NCBI GenBank assembly: GCA_019448385.1
Contig: JAGTXO010000009.1
Span: 248,001 to 312,000 of the forward strand
Origin: Diacronema lutheri
Lineage: Eukaryota; Haptophyta; Pavlovophyceae; Pavlovales; Pavlovaceae
Reading direction: 5' to 3'
DNA length: 64,000 bases
Made by a program: the position numbers and the translations under genes. Of this stretch, positions 62,669 through 64,000 are shown piece after piece (position 1 is the first letter of the stretch; every line of letters starts with the position of its first letter). The notes under the pieces are model-generated. The model saw only the letters and a list, made by a program, of their open reading frames with translations, was not told where the DNA came from and did not search any database.

Positions 62669-63703
62669 GCCGTCGTTGTCGCGGCCGTCGGCATCGTACC
62701 GACGAGCACCGGACATCCGGCTGAACGTGGCTGCATGCTCGAAGCAGTTGGAGAGCTCGTTGAGCGAGGGCATGCGGCGGAGCGGCGCAGCGTGCTCTGC
62801 GTGGCCCAGCGCGGGTGCGCTCGTCTGCGCGCGCGAGAGGCGCGGCCACGTGCCCACCGACGCGCTGTACGGATCGAGGTGCTCGTAAGGCTGTGGCTGC
62901 CCGTCATAGGAGGGCAAGTACCGCAAAGCGGGCAGGAGCGCGTGCGCGTCGAGCGGCTCGGGCGAGCCGCCGCCCGCGGGCGTGGCGGCCGAGTTGAACG
63001 AATCGGCTCGATAGCTGTGCATCCATTGCACCTGCGCCGCCTCCGAGCAACCGCCGGCCGCGCCGGCGGCAATTCCGGCGCATCCACCGGCGCATCCACC
63101 GAGCGCACGCGCGCCGCCTGGCGCGGCCGGCGCGCCTGCGCGCGGCTTGTCGTCGTCGTCGTCGTCGTCGAGCGGCAAGTCCCTATGGCGAAGCGGCCGT
63201 GCAGTCTCACCTTCGCCGCGCATCGCGCGCGCAGCCATCTCGTGCGCACGCAGCTGGCGAACGCGCGACGCGGTCTGCGTGAGCGTCTCCTGCAGCGCCT
63301 CGTCCTTGCCGAGGGACTCCCAGTCGAGCAGCCCAGCCAGCTCGGTGGCGGCCTCTGAGCCGAGCGCGTCCTGCAGCAGCTGAGCCTGCTGCTGCTGCAG
63401 CTGCAGCTTGTGCGCGCCGGCGTGCGCGGCGAGCAGCGCGTCGCCAGCGTCGTGTGGCGCCGGCGCGCGCCGGTCGGGCTCGACGCGCTGCTCGTCCATG
63501 CGCGAAGATGGCAATGCAAAGGCGTTCGAATCTGCCATGAGCGCGTCCGCGTCGGGCGTCCCGCCGCCCTGGGCGAGGTTTGCCCAGTCGATCATGAAGT
63601 CCTCCAGGTCCTCATAGTTGATCTGCGCGAGCTCGTTGCAGTGCGGCGCACTGCTCGGCGGCGGCGGCGGACGGGCGGCGGCGGAGCGCGCAGGAGCGCA
63701 CAT
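59746..63703 (-). CDS. Two-repeat Myb protein with zinc knuckle and polyQ
   Basis: Exons 63703-60688, 60528-60258 and 60127-59746 give about 1,222 aa. Intron 1 (159 nt, phase 1) rebuilds the knuckle YKCGKCGQPKRNHLC. Intron 2 (130 nt, phase 2) splits a Myb repeat and on removal gives WNVIAQSMPGRSSHAVRNRW. The first Myb repeat is NLWGAAEDAIIAEGVAKLG with RWRKIAASLPGRSHDAVRNR; the second is PVWTRAEDQLIMAGVRQVG with the spliced part above. Both keep the DAVRNRWHRLQ/HAVRNRWHRLQ recognition helix. A CAG-coded Gln run lies at about 61425-61525, and acidic and Asp-rich stretches elsewhere suggest activation domains. A nuclear transcription factor is inferred. The spliced CxxCG-PK-H-C knuckle next to Myb repeats is a distinctive combination. 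Confidence 0.85.
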
Positions 63704-64000
63704 GTGCTGTCAGCGCGCGCAAAGGGGCGCGTGATCGAGCGTGGGCCGAGCTAGCTCGCCCGGTAAATGGACGCGGCCGCACCTGTCGAGCAGGGCCATC
63801 CCTGCCCAACGCTCACGCCGCCAAAAAGGAAGCCCTATTTAAAATTGGGTCGGGGACTGCGGCAGTGGGCACTGGGCACTCATTCATGTCGGCGAGCGTC
63901 TCGACGGTCTCGGAGGGGACTCTGCATTTTCTCGCTCACGGAAAGCCACCCCCCGTGGGCGTTGGGGTAGAGTGAACAATTCGGTGAGCAGCCACGCCGC
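63704..64000. other. Upstream region of the second Myb gene
   Basis: No gene recognised. A GCGCCCCTTTGCG-type stretch and an AT-richer patch (CCCTATTTAAAATTGGG, 63832-63848) could be core promoter for the minus-strand Myb gene or for a gene beyond the window. Confidence 0.4.

Noticed and set aside
1-64000. Whether the window could be viral or bacterial
   Set aside because: Spliced genes with conserved exon junctions, a eukaryotic 5S gene, axonemal dynein, TTLL and mitoribosomal proteins make it nuclear eukaryotic DNA.

Overview
This is a nuclear chromosome segment from a GC-rich (about 70%), flagellated single-celled alga, most likely a haptophyte of the Emiliania/Gephyrocapsa/Isochrysis kind. 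That assignment is inferred from an axonemal dynein heavy chain, a tubulin polyglutamylase, mitochondrial-type SHMT and mL54, a mannitol-dehydrogenase-family enzyme, short introns starting GTGCGCG or GCGCGC, long poly-G/poly-C runs and diverse transposon debris. No species can be proven from the window. Gene models were built by matching reading frames across splice sites, so exon ends are predictions.

Layout. 1-4.9 kb: a chromodomain joined to a Fanzor (eukaryotic TnpB-like, RuvC-fold) nuclease, the most interesting gene here. 5.3-10.1 kb: a graveyard of broken pieces (an SDR fragment cut by tandem repeats, hAT, non-LTR RT and MULE fragments, minisatellites, and a dispersed 0.25 kb repeat). 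10-20 kb: a coiled-coil protein and a TTLL tubulin ligase sharing a promoter, a double glycosyltransferase, and a DHHC acyltransferase. 20-34 kb: an 11-exon single-headed axonemal dynein heavy chain of about 4,114 aa. 34-37 kb: a Myb-like factor. 37.8 kb: a 5S rRNA gene with a TATA-like box. 38-42 kb: a Vps39/TGFBRAP1-type tether. 42.5-46.5 kb: an unknown membrane protein and a prominin-like protein. 46.5-49.3 kb: repeats and a frame-broken pseudogene. 49.4-59.6 kb: a compact metabolic block (SHMT, mannitol/fructuronate-type dehydrogenase, FAM185A-like protein, ACOT9-like thioesterase, mL54, 2OG-Fe(II) oxygenase, histidine phosphatase). 59.7-63.7 kb: a second Myb protein with a polyQ tract and a zinc knuckle.

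How the genes relate. There are no operons, but several neighbours are head to head with 21-242 bp between start codons, implying shared bidirectional promoters, and one pair ends tail to tail 9 bp apart. Dynein and TTLL both serve the flagellum. Several products have mitochondrial-type N-termini (SHMT, FAM185A-like, thioesterase, histidine phosphatase), and mL54 is a mitoribosomal protein. Three introns need a GC rather than GT donor and a fourth probably does. Every long homopolymer found inside an intron is poly-C on the transcribed-sense strand, just where a polypyrimidine tract belongs.
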